Shown here: positions 17,206 through 27,868 of the stretch, one piece after another
Position numbering within the stretch: position 1 is the stretch's first letter
Layout of the letters: every line of letters begins with the position of its first letter
Origin: Asanoa hainanensis
GTDB taxonomy: Bacteria; Actinomycetota; Actinomycetes; Mycobacteriales; Micromonosporaceae
Direction of reading: 5' to 3'
DNA: 64,000 nt
Assembly (NCBI RefSeq): GCF_900188485.1
Contig: NZ_FZPH01000001.1
Span: 620,001 to 684,000 of the forward strand
The notes under the pieces: generated by a model
The model's input: the letters and a program-made list of their open reading frames with translations, nothing else
Database searches by the model: none
Told to the model about the DNA's origin: nothing
Program-made: the position numbers and the translations under genes

Positions 17206-18142
17206 CGGTGACGACGACCTTGCCGAGCGCGCGGCCCTCACCGAGATGGCTGAGGGCCGCGGGCACCTCGGCGAGCGGGAAGCGCCGGTCGATGTGGGTG
17301 ACGACGGTGCCGGCCAGGCAGAGGGCCGCCATCTCCAGCAGGTCGCTGGGGCTGTTGCGGACGACCAGCAGCCGTTGCCGGCCGACCAGTGGGCCCGCGA
17401 GCAGCACCTGGAAGAGCGTGCCGACCGAGCCGCCGACCCAGAGGTAGCGGCCGCCCGGGGCCAGGGCGCGGCGATGGTCCAGCACCGAGTGGTGGCCCGC
17501 CAGGTCGAGCACCAGGTCGTAGCGGGAGCCGGCGCGGGTGAAGTCGGTCGTGGTGTAGTCGACGACGTGGTCGGCGCCGACCGCGCGCATGAAGTCGAGC
17601 TTCGCGGCGTTGTCGACCGCGGTCACCTCCGCGCCGTCGAGTTTGGCGAGTTGGATCGCGTACGCGCCCGTCCCGCCGCCGGCCCCGTTGACCAGCACCC
17701 GCTGGCCCGGCCGCACGCGCCCCCGGATGCCCTGGAAGGCGATGACCGCGGACTGCGGCAGGGCGGCCGCCTCCTCGAACGACAGGCCGGCGGGCTTGGG
17801 CGCCAGCACCCGCTCCCGCGCGATGGCGTACTCGGCGAAACCGCCCTTGCGTTCGAGGTTGTCGCCGAAGACCTCGTCGCCCACCTGGAAGCGGGTGACC
17901 GCCGGCCCGACGGCCGCGACGTGGCCCGCGATGTCGGAGCCCAGGATCGGGACCGCGGGCCGGCGCAGGCCGCCGATCCGCGAATAGAGCGGCCGGCCGA
18001 TCAACGTCTCCCAGTCGGAGGCGTTGACCGAGACCGCGTGCACCGCAACCAGCACCTCGTCGGCCCGCGGCACCGGCCGGTCGACGTCCTCGAAGCGCAA
18101 CACCGAAGGAGGGCCGTACGTGTCGTACGTCACGGCTTTCAT
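17198..18142 (-). CDS. NAD(P)H quinone oxidoreductase, zinc-free MDR family
   Basis: A 314-aa medium-chain dehydrogenase/reductase. The N-terminal GroES-like domain (to about 120, with SVNASDWE and LGSDIAGHV) is followed by a Rossmann domain with VNGAGGGTGAYAIQLAK. The cysteines and Glu that bind zinc in alcohol dehydrogenases are absent, as in QOR/enoyl-reductase-like members. It should reduce quinones or enones with NADPH. It is divergent from the LOG-family gene with only 33 bp between starts, so the promoters overlap. Confidence 0.9.
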   Translation of the reverse strand: MKAVTYDTYGPPSVLRFEDVDRPVPRADEVLVAVHAVSVNASDWETLIGRPLYSRIGGLRRPAVPILGSDIAGHVAAVGPAVTRFQVGDEVFGDNLERKGGFAEYAIARERVLAPKPAGLSFEEAAALPQSAVIAFQGIRGRVRPGQRVLVNGAGGGTGAYAIQLAKLDGAEVTAVDNAAKLDFMRAVGADHVVDYTTTDFTRAGSRYDLVLDLAGHHSVLDHRRALAPGGRYLWVGGSVGTLFQVLLAGPLVGRQRLLVVRNSPSDLLEMAALCLAGTVVTHIDRRFPLAEVPAALSHLGEGRALGKVVVTVT

Positions 18143-18175
18143 GGCACGCAGTATGCCCCGTAGTTGAATCCAACA

Positions 18176-18698
18176 GTGAACATCTGCGTCTTCCTGTCAG
18201 CCGCCGACCTCGACGAGCGCTACACCCGGCCGGCGCGCGAACTCGGCGAGCTTATCGGCCGGGGTGGCCACACGCTCGTGTGGGGCGGCTCCGACACCGG
18301 CCTGATGAAGGTCGTCGCCGACGGCGTGCACGCGAGCGGCGGCCGGTTGGTCGGCATCTCGGTCGAGTTCCTGCGTGGCTTCGCGCGCACCGGCGCCGAC
18401 GAGCTCGTGGTCGCCAAGGACCTGGCCGAGCGCAAGGCGCTCCTGCTGTCCCGCTCGGACGCGGTCGTGGTGCTGGCCGGCGGCCTGGGCACGCTCGACG
18501 AGGTCACCGAGATCCTCGAGCTGCGCAAGCACGGCCTGCACGACAAGCCGGTGGTGCTGCTCAACACGGCGGGCTTCTACGACGGCCTCACCCGGCAACT
18601 GCGCCGGATGGACGCGGAGGGCTTCCTTCCGGTGCCGCTGGACACGCTCGTCCACGTGGCGGACGAGCCCGCGGACGCGCTCACGCACCTCGAGCGGG

Positions 18699-18706
<8 letters not shown>
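18176..18706 (+). CDS. LOG/TIGR00730-family protein
   Basis: 176 aa with the nucleotide-binding Rossmann fold of cytokinin riboside-monophosphate phosphoribohydrolases (LOG): VWGGSDTGLMKVVADG near residue 37, and the signature PGGxGTxxE present as AGGLGTLDEVTE near 104. The leading Pro is Ala here. The start is GTG 18176 (NICVFLSAAD); TTG 18164 is in frame but weak, and the mRNA may be leaderless. In bacteria these proteins cleave ribose-5-phosphate from purine nucleotides; many are annotated as lysine decarboxylase by error. It overlaps the GH172 gene tail-to-tail by 8 bp. Confidence 0.87.
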
Positions 18707-19750
<1,044 letters not shown>

Positions 19751-19754
<4 letters not shown>

Positions 19755-22357
19755 AGCGCGCTCACCCACTGCCCGAGCAGGTAGGCCGCGCCCGTGTTGC
19801 GGCGCAGTCCCAGCGGCTGGTCGCCGCGGGAGCCGTCGAAGCGCAGCGTGGTGACGACCAGCCGGCCGGCTCCGTGCGGCACCTCGACGGCGTAGTCGTG
19901 CAGCACGCCGGTCCGGGTGTCGACGCGCCGCAGCAGTGGCCGGGCGCCGAGCGGCAGTGAAGCCGCGGACAGGGCCAGGTCCGGCGCCAGCCCGGCGAAC
20001 TGGAGGTCCGTCCAGCCGTCGTGCGGGAAGTCGCCCCACGCCTCGTGCGGCTCGATCACCTTGACCGCCTCGCGCCAGAACGGCATCTCGGCGACCGGCA
20101 GCGGCGGGTTCGCGCACGCGGCGTCGACCAGCAGCACGGCGTTGCCACCGACCCGGACGTGCCGGCGCACCGGCTCGGTCCAGTCGGTGGCCAGCAGCAC
20201 CGCGTCCGGGGTGTCCGCCGGGACCACCGTGGGTGCGACGGCGGACAGGTCGGCGAGGCGGCCGGCCGGGTCCACCACCGCCACCGGCCCGGCGCCGGAC
20301 CAGCCGTTGTCGGGCAGGAACCAGAACGACCAGGTGTTGACGGTGTGCTGCCCGGCGCAGTCGACCTCGACCCGCAACACCGCCCGCCGCGGCCGGTCGA
20401 CGGACGGCGCCACGAACTCGGCGATGCCGAGGCCGGTGATACTGCCAGCCGCCGCAGAACCCGCCAACCGCCCGGACCCGACCGCCGCCCCGTCGACGAG
20501 GTCGACCCGCCAGCGCGCCTCGGCCACGCCACCGCGCCGTCCGTGGTGGGCCAGCACGAGGTGCGGGCGGACGCGCGCTCCGGCCACGTAGCACCAGGTG
20601 TCCCACGGTGCCGGCCGGTCGCCGCCCGCGACCCAGGCCCGCCGGCGGTCCCAGTCGAGGGATACCACGAGGTCGGCGTTGAACTGCGCGAACTCGGCCG
20701 GCGCCACCTTGAGCTCGCCGAGGTCGTCCCACAGACCGGCGGTGCTGATCGGGGTGTCCCGCTCCCCCGTGATCACGTAGCCGCTGGTGTCGGCGCGGGA
20801 CCGGACCGCCTCCAGCGTGACCTTGCGGTGCAGCACCGCCTGCTTCGCCGAAACGCGCTCCAGCTCCTCGCCCCGGTCCCAGAAGCCGTTGCCGCGCAAC
20901 GTCTCCTCGTGGGCGGGCACGTCGTACTGCCAGCGCGCGCCCTGCGGGTTGACCGCCGGGTCGGCGCTGGTCCACCACGGCCGGTCGGCGTCGAAGCGGC
21001 GCAGGTCGCGGAAGGTGTCCAGGTCGCAAAACTCGCCGAACAACCACGGCCTGGGGGTACGCCAGCGCGGCGCGAAATGGTCCAGGGTCGACCGGAAGTA
21101 CGCGGGTTCGCAGTAGAAGTGGTGGTCGTCGAAGTCCGCGAACTCGTCGAGCAGCCCGCCGTACGCCTCTCCGGAGCCGCTGTTGTCGCGCACCAGCGTC
21201 CCGGGCGCCAGCCGCTTGACCAGGTCGTAGAGCGGCCCGAGCACGTCGGCCCCGACGGCGGCGGACAGCTCGCAACCGAGCGTGAGCAGCACCACCGACG
21301 GATGGTTGGCGGCGGCCCGGACCAGCCGTTCGGCCTCGGCGAACAGCTGCGACCGGAAGTGCGGCGTCGGGTGTGGCAGCCACATCGGCAGCTCGACCCA
21401 GAGCAGCATCCCGAGCTCGTCGGCGAGCGCGAAGTAGTAGTCGGGCGGGAACCACAGGCACAGCTTGACCCCGTTGAAGCCGAGCCGGCGCAGCTCCAGC
21501 AGGTCGGCCCGCACCTGATCCGGCCCGGGATCGGGGTGCAGCCGGTCCGGATACCAGCCCCACGACAGGATCATGCGGGGGAAGACGGGGTCGCCGTTGA
21601 GCCGGAGCAGCGAGCCGTCGGCTCCGAACGTGCGGAGTCCGGTGTGGACGGTGCGCGAGTCGTCGTCGGAGGTGCGCAGCGTGACCGCGTAGAGCGCGGG
21701 ATCGTCCGGCGACCAGGGCCGCGGATCGGGGATCGTCAGCGACAAAGGCCCGCCGCCGTCCCGGTGCCCCGACGCCACCGGCTTGCCGTCCGGGTCGTGC
21801 ACCTCGACGCTGAACGAGCCCGGCGCGAGCAGCTCGGCCGCGACCGTGAGCGAGCCCTCGGCAGTGCCGGCCACATCGACGGAGCCCAACGCGCACGCGC
21901 CGGAGACCACCAGCTCGACCGGCTGCCAGACGCCGCCGTGGGAGTGACCCCAGACGTACGGCAGGAAGCCGGCGAGGGTCTCCCGGGCGGGATAGGTGCC
22001 CGGCACCGGAGGCGCGTCCGGCCCGCCGGTCAGGCTGGCCGGCTTCTCGGCCCGCACGAGCAGCGCGGCCGGCCGGCCCGGCGTCACGAGCCCCGTGATG
22101 TCGACGTCGAAGCTGTCCCACATGCCCACGTGCCGACCCGCCGACCGGCCGTCGACCAGCACCTCGCACGCATAGCTGACGGCACCGAACCGCAGCCGGA
22201 TCCGCTCACCGGCCGGGGCAACGATGGTGGCCCGGTACTCGACCGGCCCGGGATGGTCCAACGGGATGCCGGCCTGCTCCCACGATCCGGGCACCGGCAC
22301 GGCACGCCACTCGTCGGTGCCGACCAGCCGGCATTCCCAACCGGTTACGAGGCTCAC
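19751..22357 (-). CDS. GH2-family glycoside hydrolase with GCE acid/base motif
   Basis: 868 aa, start GTG 22357 coupled to the upstream gene through a GTGA overlap. The N-terminal sugar-binding jelly roll is about 1-155 (VPVPGSWEQAG), then an immunoglobulin-like domain to about 250, then a TIM barrel from about 255. The acid/base Glu (residue 363) sits in LTLGCELS, where nearly all GH2 enzymes have Asn before the Glu; the nucleophile Glu442 is in LFGEFCD. The C-terminal third is beta-rich and unlike LacZ. Substrate prediction is not possible. Cytoplasmic by lack of a signal sequence. It is flanked by GH63-like and GH172 genes in one operon. Confidence 0.9.
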
Positions 22358-24390
22358 GAACCCAGCTCCCAACTACCTTCTTCGGCCCAGGCCAGCGAGA
22401 GGGTCCGGCCGGCAACCTCCACCTCGCACCCGTCGCCCACCGGGCGCAGCGTCACCGTGACCGGACGCCCGCGATGGCTCAACCGCACCGAGTACGCCGT
22501 CCCGGGCACCCGGAGGGAGCCGGGCAGGTTCGGGCGGACCAGCAGGCGGTCGCCGACGAACCGGGCTCCGACCAGGACACCGAGCAGCAGGTGCACGCCG
22601 AACGCGCCCCAGCCGTAGCCCTCGCCGCCGCAGCGACCCGACAGCGGCCAGTACTCGCAGGCGATCCCGGGCAGGGTTCGCTCGTCGTCGGTCGTCCGGG
22701 CGTCCCAGAACGTGTACGCCCGGTCGACGATGTCCGCGGCCACCCGGGCGGCGGTGTCGTGCTCGCCGGTCGCCCGCGCGGCGTCGACCGCGGTCCAGAC
22801 GAACATCGGCCACACGAGGTCGGCCGGGTCGACGGCCCGGATCGCCGCCCGCAGCGCGGACATCTGTTCGTCGCCGGCGAGGCCGAGGGCCAGCGGAGCC
22901 AGCAGCATCACGTCGTCGACCTCGGTCGGCCGTTCCATGCCGGCGTCCACGTCGGCGTACCGCGTGCCGGTGAAGAGCGCCGCGGTGGCCTCGGTGTAGC
23001 GCGCGGCCAGGGCGTCCCAGCCGGCCACGTCGCGGTCCCGACCCAGCACACGGGCGAACCGGGCCATCGTCCGGGCGGCGTGCGCGACCGAGGCGTGCAG
23101 GTCGACCGGGCGCAGGTGGCGGGTCGGATGCCCGCCGCCGAGCGGCTGGTCGCCGAACCGCGGCGAGAGGTCCTGGCCGGACTCCCAGCTGCACGCGTGC
23201 GACAGCCAGCCGGCCTCGTCGGAGCGGTGCGCCAGCCACCAGTCAAGGTAGGCGGCCAGGTGCGGGTAGATCCGGTCCAGCCAGTCCCGGTCGGGGTTGG
23301 CGTCCCACAGGTGGTCGAGGACCAGCCACGGGTAGCCCCACTGTGGACCGGTGCCGCACACGCTGCCGTCGGCGGAGACCATGTTGTAGCTGCCGTCCTC
23401 GCGCGAGCACGGCACGTTGGGCTCGGGTGCGTCGGCGAAGGTGCCGAGCAGGAGCCGCTGGGCCAGCGCGGGGTCGGCGTAGCCGAGTAGCAACGCGTCG
23501 ATCGCCGCCTCGCCGAGCACGACCCGGGGCGCCTGCACCTGCATGGCGTCCCACGGCAGGGAGTAGATGCCGGCCGGCGGCTTGACCATCATCCGCAGCG
23601 TCTCGAGGTCGTAGACCAGCCCGCGCCGCCAGTGGTCCGGCCAGTCGCCGAAGAGCACCGGCGCGGTCGCCCAGAACCGCTGGTCCTCTTCGACCAGTGC
23701 GGCGCGCACCGCGCGGTGGCGTGAACGGGCTTCGGCCAACCGCGAACGGGCAGCGGCGGCGGTGTGCCCACGGGCCAGCAGCACGGTCAGGTCGTGGTCG
23801 CGCGCGCCCGACAGCTCCACCACCGCGGCGAGGCCGACGCGCTCGCCCCGCGAGCCCAACACGGTGACCGGGCCGGGCCCGGAGGCCGAGGGTTCGGCGG
23901 CGATGGTGACCGTCCCACCGGGGTCCGAGACCCACAGCGCGAACGCCTCACCGTCCTCGAAGCCCTGGAGCAGCACGGTGTCACCGTCCTGCCGGCCGAC
24001 CAGCCCCGACTCGCCCCAGCCGAGGTCGGCCCCGATCTGCCGGACGTAGTCGGCCCGGATCGTCAGCCGCTCCGCGACCCGGCCGCGCACCCGCGCGACC
24101 AGCACGTCCGGCCCGGCCAGGTGGAACTCGACGGCGAGCGCGCCGGCCCGCAGCTCCACCAGGTCCTTGGAGTGGTAGGGCGCGAAATCGGGAGTGGTCA
24201 CGCCGTCGGCCGCGATCCGCACGCCGGCCCGGTAGACCTCCCGGCGACCACCGTAAGCACGCGCGTACGCCGGGAAATGCCATTGGAAGCCGATGTCGTG
24301 CGAGCGCACGACGCCCTGCGGCGACAGCTTGCGGGTGTGCGTCGGGATGTCGAGGTAGCCGTGCGGGGTGTAGTCGTCGATCGGGAACAA
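22354..24390 (-). CDS. GH63-like (alpha/alpha)6 glycoside hydrolase
   Basis: 678 aa, probable TTG start at 24390, three bases after the permease stop, with GAAGGG upstream. The N-terminal beta-domain (to about 230) precedes an (alpha/alpha)6 toroid. SWESGQDLSPRFG (401-413) matches the WESG-D-SPR catalytic-acid loop of GH63/GH37-type (trehalase/glucosidase I/mannosylglycerate hydrolase) enzymes, with Asp407 the likely acid. CEYWPLSG near 605 and GYGWGAFG near 617 fit the second half of the barrel. The C-terminal beta segment follows. No signal peptide. Inferred to trim imported oligosaccharides. Confidence 0.82.
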   Translation of the reverse strand: MFPIDDYTPHGYLDIPTHTRKLSPQGVVRSHDIGFQWHFPAYARAYGGRREVYRAGVRIAADGVTTPDFAPYHSKDLVELRAGALAVEFHLAGPDVLVARVRGRVAERLTIRADYVRQIGADLGWGESGLVGRQDGDTVLLQGFEDGEAFALWVSDPGGTVTIAAEPSASGPGPVTVLGSRGERVGLAAVVELSGARDHDLTVLLARGHTAAAARSRLAEARSRHRAVRAALVEEDQRFWATAPVLFGDWPDHWRRGLVYDLETLRMMVKPPAGIYSLPWDAMQVQAPRVVLGEAAIDALLLGYADPALAQRLLLGTFADAPEPNVPCSREDGSYNMVSADGSVCGTGPQWGYPWLVLDHLWDANPDRDWLDRIYPHLAAYLDWWLAHRSDEAGWLSHACSWESGQDLSPRFGDQPLGGGHPTRHLRPVDLHASVAHAARTMARFARVLGRDRDVAGWDALAARYTEATAALFTGTRYADVDAGMERPTEVDDVMLLAPLALGLAGDEQMSALRAAIRAVDPADLVWPMFVWTAVDAARATGEHDTAARVAADIVDRAYTFWDARTTDDERTLPGIACEYWPLSGRCGGEGYGWGAFGVHLLLGVLVGARFVGDRLLVRPNLPGSLRVPGTAYSVRLSHRGRPVTVTLRPVGDGCEVEVAGRTLSLAWAEEGSWELGS

Positions 24391-24393
24391 GGA

Positions 24394-25245
24394 TCAGCCC
24401 TTCACACCGGACAGCGAGATGCCGGCGACGAAATAGCGCTGCGCGCACAGGTAGACCAGCACGACCGGCAGCAGGGACACGACCGAGGCGGCCATCATCA
24501 ACGGCCAGTTCGGCTGCTCGTACGCCGAGGAGGTGACGTTGAAGTAGGCCAGGCCGAGCTCGACGGTCCGCATGTCCTCGTCGCGGCCGATCAGCAGCGG
24601 CCAGAGCAGGTCGTTCCAGGTGCCCATGAAGGCGAACACCGCGACCGTGGCCAGGGCCGGCTTCACCAGCGGGAGGAAGATCCGGAAGAAGACCGTGAAC
24701 TCGCCGGCACCGTCGATCCGGGCCGCGTCCTGGTAGTCGCGCGGGATCGTCAGGAACGCCTGCCGCAGCAGGAAGATGGCGAACGCGCTGGAGATACCGG
24801 GCACGATCAGCCCCTGGTACGTGTTGACCCAGCCCAGCTTGAACACGATGAGGAACAGCGGGATCATCGTGACCTGGAACGGGATCATCATCGTGGCCAG
24901 GAACAGCACGAAGATGGACTTCGAGCCGGCGAAGCTCAGGCGGGCGAAGCCGTACGCCGCACTCGCGCAGAACGCCACCTGCCCGACCACCGTCACCGTG
25001 GTGACCACGACGCTGTTGAGGACGTACGTGCCGAACGGCGCGAGGGTGAACAGGTTGACGTAGTTGCCGAAGTCGAACGTGTCCGGGATCAGGTCGGGCG
25101 GGTACGAGAACGTCGTGCCGGACGGCTTGAGCGACGTCGTGACCATCCACAGGAACGGCACCAGCATGAAGGCGCCGACGAGCGACAGGATCACGTAGGT
25201 CGGCAGGGCGCGCAGCACGCCGAGCAGGGTCTTGCGTCGGGACAT
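24394..25245 (-). CDS. Carbohydrate ABC transporter permease (MalG type)
   Basis: 283 aa with six predicted transmembrane helices (first at about 14-35). The cytoplasmic EAA loop is recognisable (YQDAARIDGAGEFTVFFRIF, near residue 185), the contact site for the ATPase. It starts at ATG 25245 with GGAGAG upstream and ends GISLSGVKG, a typical CUT1 C-terminus. It pairs with the next gene as a heterodimer for oligosaccharide import. There is no ATPase gene in the locus, so it must use a shared MsmK/MalK-type ATPase from elsewhere. Confidence 0.95.
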   Translation of the reverse strand: MSRRKTLLGVLRALPTYVILSLVGAFMLVPFLWMVTTSLKPSGTTFSYPPDLIPDTFDFGNYVNLFTLAPFGTYVLNSVVVTTVTVVGQVAFCASAAYGFARLSFAGSKSIFVLFLATMMIPFQVTMIPLFLIVFKLGWVNTYQGLIVPGISSAFAIFLLRQAFLTIPRDYQDAARIDGAGEFTVFFRIFLPLVKPALATVAVFAFMGTWNDLLWPLLIGRDEDMRTVELGLAYFNVTSSAYEQPNWPLMMAASVVSLLPVVLVYLCAQRYFVAGISLSGVKG

Positions 25246-25259
25246 CGGGCTCTCCGTCG

Positions 25260-26210
25260 TCAGATCAGGTTCGACTCGCCGCGCCGGCGGATGAACCACA
25301 GCTGCAGCAGGGTCACTACGAAGATCACCGCGAACAGCACCCAGGCCTGCGCGGACGCGTAGCCCATCGAGAACTCCTCGAAGGCCCGCTGGTAGATGTG
25401 GTAGACCGCGACGTCGGTGGCGCCGAGCGGGCCGCCTTCGGTGATCACGTACATCGGGGTGAAGACCTGGAAGCCGCCGATCACGCCGGTGATGACCAGG
25501 AAGATCGTCGTGGGTGCCAGCAGCGGCAGCGTCACGTTCCAGAACTGCCGCCACTTGCCGGCGCCGTCGATCGAGGCGGCCTCCAGCAGCTCGCGCGGCA
25601 CGGCCTGCAGGCCGGCCAGCCAGATCACCATGCTGAACCCGGCCGTCTTCCACGTGTTGATCAGGACGATCGCGAACATGGCGGTGTGCGGGTCGTCGAG
25701 CCAGTTCTGCTGGGGCAGGTGCAGCAGCCGGAACAGGTAGTTCACCAGGCCGGCGTCCGGGGACAGCAGCGTGATCCAGATGACGGAGACGGCGACCCAC
25801 GAGGTGATCACCGGCATGAAGAACACGGCACGGAACACGTTGACGCCGCGCAGCTTCTGGTTGACCACGACCGCGAGAGCCAGGCTGACGGCCATCCCGA
25901 TCGGCACGGACAGCACCGTGTAGTACGCGGTGTTGTACATCGCGTGCCAGAACGGGTCGTCGCTGAACAGCGAGACGTAGTTGTCGAGCCCCACGAAGGG
26001 CGCCTCGAGGAAGCTCGGCGACGTCCACTCGTGGAAGGACAGGTAGAGGCTGAACAGGATCGGCACCAGCGCGAACAGCACGAGGTGGGCGGTGGCCGGC
26101 AGGATGAACAGGTAGCCGACCCGTTCGTTGCGCCGGCGCCGGCGGCGCCGGGCCGGACGCTGCCCCGTGGGGGCGTCCGACCCGGCGCGTGCCTCGACGG
26201 CGCTGGTCAC
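25260..26210 (-). CDS. Carbohydrate ABC transporter permease (MalF/UgpA type)
   Basis: 316 aa. The GTG start at 26210 overlaps the binding-protein stop in GTGA. A basic N-terminus with seven consecutive Arg (about 21-27) precedes the first of six helices (YLFILPATAHLVLFALVPIL). The EAA loop is ELLEAASIDGAGKWRQFW. It forms the membrane channel with the MalG-type partner encoded 14 bp downstream. Confidence 0.95.
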   Translation of the reverse strand: MTSAVEARAGSDAPTGQRPARRRRRRRNERVGYLFILPATAHLVLFALVPILFSLYLSFHEWTSPSFLEAPFVGLDNYVSLFSDDPFWHAMYNTAYYTVLSVPIGMAVSLALAVVVNQKLRGVNVFRAVFFMPVITSWVAVSVIWITLLSPDAGLVNYLFRLLHLPQQNWLDDPHTAMFAIVLINTWKTAGFSMVIWLAGLQAVPRELLEAASIDGAGKWRQFWNVTLPLLAPTTIFLVITGVIGGFQVFTPMYVITEGGPLGATDVAVYHIYQRAFEEFSMGYASAQAWVLFAVIFVVTLLQLWFIRRRGESNLI

Positions 26211-27610
26211 TTGGCCAGTTCCCGGTTGATCGCGGTGATGGTCTCGCCGATCGTGCCGGCGACGGGCGCACCGCGGAGGATCTTCTCCATCATCCCGTCC
26301 AGCGCCTTCTCGATCGTCGGGTAGACGCCGATCTTCGAGCCGTACGGCGGTCGACCGGCGGTCGTCGCGTCGACGAAGACCTTGTCGAGCGCGGCGAACT
26401 TGGCGTCGGCGCTCGTCAGCGACCCGCTGGCCGCCTGCGAGTTGGCCGAGATCGCGATGCCGGTGATCGCCTTGGTGTCCTGGTAGCCGCGGTTCGTGGC
26501 CGCCTCGATGAACTGCGCGGCGGCCTTGTACTTCGCCTTCGGCAGGTCGTGCCGGAGCACGAAGCTCGACTCGTAGAGGGCGGTGGCCTCGGTCGCCCGC
26601 TTGGGCTGCGGCACCACGCCGACCTTGTCGGCCGAGTAGCCCTTGGCGCCGGTCAGCCCGACCAGGGCCCAGTGGCCGCTGTCGTACATCGCGAACTTGC
26701 CGTCGAGGAAGAGCGCGTTGGCGTCCGACGCGTTGGTCATCTTCTCCAGAGTGGACGGTGACGGCGCCACCTTGTGCTTGAGCACCAGGTCCGCGTACCA
26801 CTGAATGGCCTCGACCGCCGCCGGTGCGTCCAGGAAGCCGGTCGCGGTCTTGTGGTCCGGCGAGACGACGTCGCCACCGTTCTGCCAGATGCGGTAGACC
26901 CACTGGTACGCGTACTGGCTGAGCCGGTAGCCCCACTGCACGACGTTGGCCTCGTCGAAGGCCGGGTCGAGCCGGTTGCGGCCGTTCTTGTCGAGCGTGA
27001 GCTTCTGCGCGGCGGCGAGCTGGTCGTCCCACGTCCACCCGCGCTGCGGCGGCGTGATGCCGGCCTTCGTGAACAGCGTGGGGTTGTAGTAGACGACCAT
27101 CGGGGTGAAGTCGTTGGGCAGGCCGTAGATGCCACCGTCCTCGCCCTTGTGGATCTCGAGCACCTGCGGGAAGAACCGGTCGGTGGTCAGCGCGGGCAGG
27201 GCCTCGGTGACCTTGCGCATGTCGAGCAGCAGCTTGCGGGAGATCAGCGGTGCCAGGCTGGACGCGTCCTGGGACCACAGGTCGGGGGCGCTGCCGGAGG
27301 CCAGGTCGACGATGATCTGCGTGTCGAAGTTCGGCGGCGCCTGGATCGGATCGATCTTGATCTTGGGGTTCGCGGTCTGAAAATCGGCGAGGAACTTCTG
27401 GTACGCCTTGTCGAGCTCGGAGCCCTTCTCCTCGGGCGGTACCTGGAAGCCCACCACCTTCAGCGTGACCTCGCCGTCGGCCGTGGCCTCGTCGTCACCG
27501 GAGCCGCAGGCGGCCAGAAACGGGCCGGTGGCGGCCACGGCGGTGGCGCCGAGTCCCCAGCGCAACAGCGCTCGGCGGTTCACCGAGCTACGCACGTCGT
27601 TGTCGTTCAT
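26207..27610 (-). CDS. Sugar-binding lipoprotein of CUT1 ABC importer
   Basis: 467 aa, first gene of the leftward operon. The start ATG 27610 has GGAG upstream. The signal sequence carries NRRALLRWGLG, a possible Tat motif, and a lipobox LAAC with lipidated Cys35 followed by GSGDDE. The mature part is an extracellular solute-binding protein family 1 fold (NFDTQIIVDLASGSAPDLW, GIYGLPNDFTPMVVYYN). It should deliver oligosaccharides to the two permeases. It sits behind a promoter with a LacI-type palindrome; see the regulatory entry. Confidence 0.94.
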   Translation of the reverse strand: MNDNDVRSSVNRRALLRWGLGATAVAATGPFLAACGSGDDEATADGEVTLKVVGFQVPPEEKGSELDKAYQKFLADFQTANPKIKIDPIQAPPNFDTQIIVDLASGSAPDLWSQDASSLAPLISRKLLLDMRKVTEALPALTTDRFFPQVLEIHKGEDGGIYGLPNDFTPMVVYYNPTLFTKAGITPPQRGWTWDDQLAAAQKLTLDKNGRNRLDPAFDEANVVQWGYRLSQYAYQWVYRIWQNGGDVVSPDHKTATGFLDAPAAVEAIQWYADLVLKHKVAPSPSTLEKMTNASDANALFLDGKFAMYDSGHWALVGLTGAKGYSADKVGVVPQPKRATEATALYESSFVLRHDLPKAKYKAAAQFIEAATNRGYQDTKAITGIAISANSQAASGSLTSADAKFAALDKVFVDATTAGRPPYGSKIGVYPTIEKALDGMMEKILRGAPVAGTIGETITAINRELAK

Positions 27611-27673
27611 CTCGCTCCTGCCGGGGGGAATGGGGGGCGCGACGAGGGCCGACTCCTCGCCTGTCGCCAGAAG

Positions 27674-27753
27674 CGTTCCGTCGGAAACTTGGCAGGGAAC
27701 GTAACCACCGCAGGGAAACCCCGTCAATGGTTGAGCTGTGGGAAACCAGTTTC
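27674..27753 (-). promoter_or_regulatory. Promoter and LacI-type operators of the leftward sugar operon
   Basis: Reading leftward, a -35 candidate TTGACG (27727-27722) and a -10 candidate TACGTT (27703-27698) are spaced by 18 bp. GAAACCAGTTTC (27742-27753), a 12-bp near-palindrome of LacI-operator form, lies 14 bp upstream of the -35. A second imperfect palindrome CGTTCCGTCGGAAAC (27674-27688) overlaps the expected transcription start. Both are consistent with repression by the neighbouring LacI protein. Confidence 0.6.
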
Positions 27754-27789
27754 TCAATTTGAACCAACGTGACCCTCTAGCTTTCCCTG

Positions 27790-27827
27790 CTCGGCGCCTC
27801 TACGTTCGATAGCCAACCGGCGCCGAG
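27790..27827. promoter_or_regulatory. 9-bp inverted repeat in the LacI upstream region
   Basis: CTCGGCGCC (27790-27798) and GGCGCCGAG (27819-27827) are perfectly complementary with a 20-nt spacer, about 40 bp ahead of the LacI start. A half-site-like sequence ATCGGTTTC follows at 27836. The repeat could be an operator pair or a 5' leader hairpin. Confidence 0.4.
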
Positions 27828-27868
27828 CGTGCGCAATCGGTTTCTCGCACTGGCCTGAAGGGGTGGTT

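Noticed and set aside
19755-22169. A long N-terminal extension of the GH172 gene in the same frame
   Set aside because: The extension is a shadow of the GH2 gene; the GTGA-coupled GTG at 19754 and family length fix the real start.
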